From assembly GCA_003246505.1 (NCBI GenBank), contig QKAI01000545.1:1-7331 (forward strand): DNA of 7,331 bases. Reading direction: 5' to 3'. The position numbers and the translations under genes are program-made. Shown in pieces: positions 5,936 through 7,331 of the stretch. This DNA is from Spirochaetaceae bacterium (GTDB lineage Bacteria; Spirochaetota; Spirochaetia; DSM-2461). Numbering within the stretch: position 1 is the first letter of the stretch; each line of letters opens with the position of its first letter. The notes under the pieces are model-generated. The model was not told the DNA's origin and did not search any database. It saw only the letters and a program-made list of their open reading frames with translations.

Positions 5936-7243
5936 ATGGCGGAAGAGGACAGGCTCAAACAGTATATGGAATTGCTGGAACAGCATACCGGCGGACTCCC
6001 CAGTGAGGAGGGCCTCAAAAAGCTTCAGGCCCAGTGCCGTCTTGAGCCGGGGGATCTGAAAAAGCTGGACATGCTTGTGGAAAGGCATAACGAGCGGGCC
6101 GATATCTACCAGCACCGGGACAATGTGAACGGTGCGATCGAAGAACTGGAACGGGCCTGCCAGCTCTCACCCCGTGATGCCTATCAGCACCTGAATCTGG
6201 CCAAGCTGTACAAGAACCGCTACGAGAATTACGGCTTCCTCCGCCGGGACCGCATCCGGAGCAGGGAGGAGGCGGAAAAAACCCGGATTCTGGATCCGGG
6301 ACTCAGGGAGCCGGCGGAGCTTATCGAGGAACTGGCCCTCATACAGAAAAGCCTTTACGGAGGGAGAAGGGGACGTCGGCCGGTCACGCCCATCATCCTG
6401 GCCGCCCTACTTCTGATTCTCATCATTCTCTTCTCCGGGAGAGAGGCTATCTCGAACTGGATCTCCGGGATTCTCAATCCCCCCCGGGAGGTCATCTACA
6501 TCCCTCCCCCCCGGCCCTTCGATCCCTCCCTGCCCAGGGAGATAGGGCTGGAGAGCTATGATTTCACCTCCCGGAATCTGGAGTTCACCCTTCAGAAATC
6601 CCGGGTCATCCCGGTGAACGACCATTGGGGTTATGAGCTGAAGGGAGGCATCAGCTCCCCTTCCCTGGCCATGGGAGAGGCGACTCTGGAATTGCGCTTC
6701 CTCGGTGATGGGAGCCGGATCATCTACTCCAGGGAGCTCTCTCTTGATGAGGGCCCCCTGATTCTGCCCGGGGAAACCCTTCCGGTGGATCTCTTCTTCT
6801 TTCTCCCCTTTTCTCCCCGGGAGCTGGATCGCATCTCCCTGACTCCCCAATCGGTCAGCCTGAAGGATCCGCCCTCCTACACGCCCCGGGATATCCGCCT
6901 CTGGTGGGAGAAGGAGAAGCCCGAGGGGGTTAAGCTGACCCTGGAGGAGAGGGAGTCCTATTCCCTGGAAGGTTACGACAGGAACCGCCATTTCTTTGTT
7001 TTTGATCTGAGCCAGAAGGGCCAGGCGTCCCTTGACTCGCTGGAACTGAGCTTCCGCTGGAAGAACCGGGCGGAGGAAACCGTTCTTGTCCACGATGTGA
7101 CCGTTGCGGGGAATGAGAGTCCCCTACTGGGTGGGGGAGAAGTCCGGGCCTTCGAATTTCAGGTGGGAACCCCCTTCTCGGAGAACTGGGATTCCCTTAG
7201 CTACGATGTGACCGTGACGGAGATCGGGCTTGCCTCAGAGTAG
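5936..7243 (+). CDS. Single-pass membrane protein: cytoplasmic TPR, periplasmic beta-rich domain
   Basis: The 435-residue product starts at the first possible codon: an in-frame TAA lies at 5924-5926, and the next ATG (Met11) is less well placed. Residues 1-140 are helical and charged. A TPR pair is recognisable at about 52-95 (ADIYQHRDNVNGAIEELERA followed by DAYQHLNLAKLYKNR). A basic patch GRRGRR (143-148) precedes one membrane helix at about 150-167 (PIILAALLLILIILFSG), so the N-terminus should face the cytoplasm and the rest the periplasm. A proline-rich linker (about 180-202, with REVIYIPPPRPFDPS) leads into a beta-rich region of some 230 residues with alternating hydrophobics. That region is reminiscent of immunoglobulin-like or FxLYD-type extracytoplasmic modules, but I recognise no family. 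No catalytic motif was seen. The layout suggests a link between a cytoplasmic complex and the periplasm or cell wall (inference). It ends 9 bp inside the opposing ispH gene. Confidence 0.9.
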   Translation: MAEEDRLKQYMELLEQHTGGLPSEEGLKKLQAQCRLEPGDLKKLDMLVERHNERADIYQHRDNVNGAIEELERACQLSPRDAYQHLNLAKLYKNRYENYGFLRRDRIRSREEAEKTRILDPGLREPAELIEELALIQKSLYGGRRGRRPVTPIILAALLLILIILFSGREAISNWISGILNPPREVIYIPPPRPFDPSLPREIGLESYDFTSRNLEFTLQKSRVIPVNDHWGYELKGGISSPSLAMGEATLELRFLGDGSRIIYSRELSLDEGPLILPGETLPVDLFFFLPFSPRELDRISLTPQSVSLKDPPSYTPRDIRLWWEKEKPEGVKLTLEERESYSLEGYDRNRHFFVFDLSQKGQASLDSLELSFRWKNRAEETVLVHDVTVAGNESPLLGGGEVRAFEFQVGTPFSENWDSLSYDVTVTEIGLASE

Positions 7244-7331
7244 GCGGAGTTTCTCCATCACTCCTTCGATGATGTAGTCCGGGGTGGAGGCGCCCGCACT
7301 GACCCCTATACGGTTATACCCTTCCAATTCC
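7235..7331 (-). CDS. ispH: IspH (LytB), 4-hydroxy-3-methylbut-2-enyl diphosphate reductase, C-terminal fragment
   Basis: Only the last 31 residues are in the window; the gene continues past the right edge. They include IGVSAGASTPDYIIEGVMEK, split as IGVSAGASTPD and YIIEGVMEK, followed by LRLL and TGA. This is the typical end of IspH: the GAS(T/A)P motif carries the conserved serine that contacts the diphosphate of the substrate (Ser269 in E. coli, by recollection). IspH is an iron-sulfur enzyme in the cytoplasm that makes IPP and DMAPP in the last step of the MEP isoprenoid pathway. Its stop overlaps the tail of the TPR membrane-protein gene by 9 bp on the other strand. Recognition rests on this short tail alone but the motif is distinctive. 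Confidence 0.88.
   Translation of the reverse strand, partial: ELEGYNRIGVSAGASTPDYIIEGVMEKLRLL

Noticed and set aside
6407..7093. 228-residue minus-strand open frame
   Set aside because: It is antisense to the TPR membrane protein, low in recognisable structure, and has no start signals.
1..7331. Defence island, prophage, insertion sequence or CRISPR array
   Set aside because: There are no transposase, integrase, phage or Cas motifs, no terminal repeats and no spaced direct repeats; the TIR-like domain lacks the catalytic Glu and sits beside housekeeping and envelope genes.

Overview
The window looks like chromosomal DNA of a free-living or commensal spirochaete (Spirochaetales, Treponema/Spirochaeta side). 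The main reason is the gene at 3004-4227, which has the N-terminal signature of the UPF0164 / FadL-like outer-membrane family, known to me only from spirochaetes. The coding DNA is GC-rich. It is densely packed with three large proteins containing TPR-like repeats. I see no mobile element, tRNA, rRNA or CRISPR array.

Layout from left to right: (1) 1-2929, minus strand, a very large exported TPR-type protein whose C-terminus runs off the left edge; the frame is open for all 976 visible codons. (2) A 74-bp divergent promoter region. (3) 3004-4227, plus strand, UPF0164/FadL-like outer-membrane protein with a C-terminal TPR. (4) 4228-4956, minus strand, an unrecognised inner-membrane protein with a two-helix hairpin. 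It abuts gene 3 stop-to-stop with no base between. (5) 4949-5872, minus strand, a cytoplasmic protein with a TIR-like N-terminal domain and about five ankyrin repeats; its stop overlaps the start of gene 4 by 8 bp, so 5 and 4 form an operon. (6) A 63-bp divergent promoter region holding a perfect GGGGGGAT/ATCCCCCC inverted repeat. (7) 5936-7243, plus strand, a protein with cytoplasmic TPR, one membrane segment and a periplasmic beta-rich domain. (8) 7235-7331, minus strand, the C-terminal 31 residues of IspH (LytB), overlapping gene 7 tail-to-tail by 9 bp.

Working together: four of the six genes act at or across the cell envelope and use repeat domains (TPR, ankyrin) for protein contacts. The ankyrin/membrane pair is the clearest functional unit (translationally coupled). 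The other links are inference from position. IspH is an ordinary isoprenoid-pathway gene. From memory, the lytB/ispH gene of Treponema pallidum also sits beside a UPF0164/FadL-like gene, so part of this neighbourhood may be ancestral.

The most unusual features are: predicted promoters whose -10 boxes lie only 6-11 nt from the start codons, suggesting leaderless or nearly leaderless mRNAs; a degenerate TIR-like domain fused to ankyrin repeats in an AT-richer stretch; homopolymer tracts (T8, T9, C9) inside two envelope-protein genes; and two convergent gene pairs with no room for a terminator.
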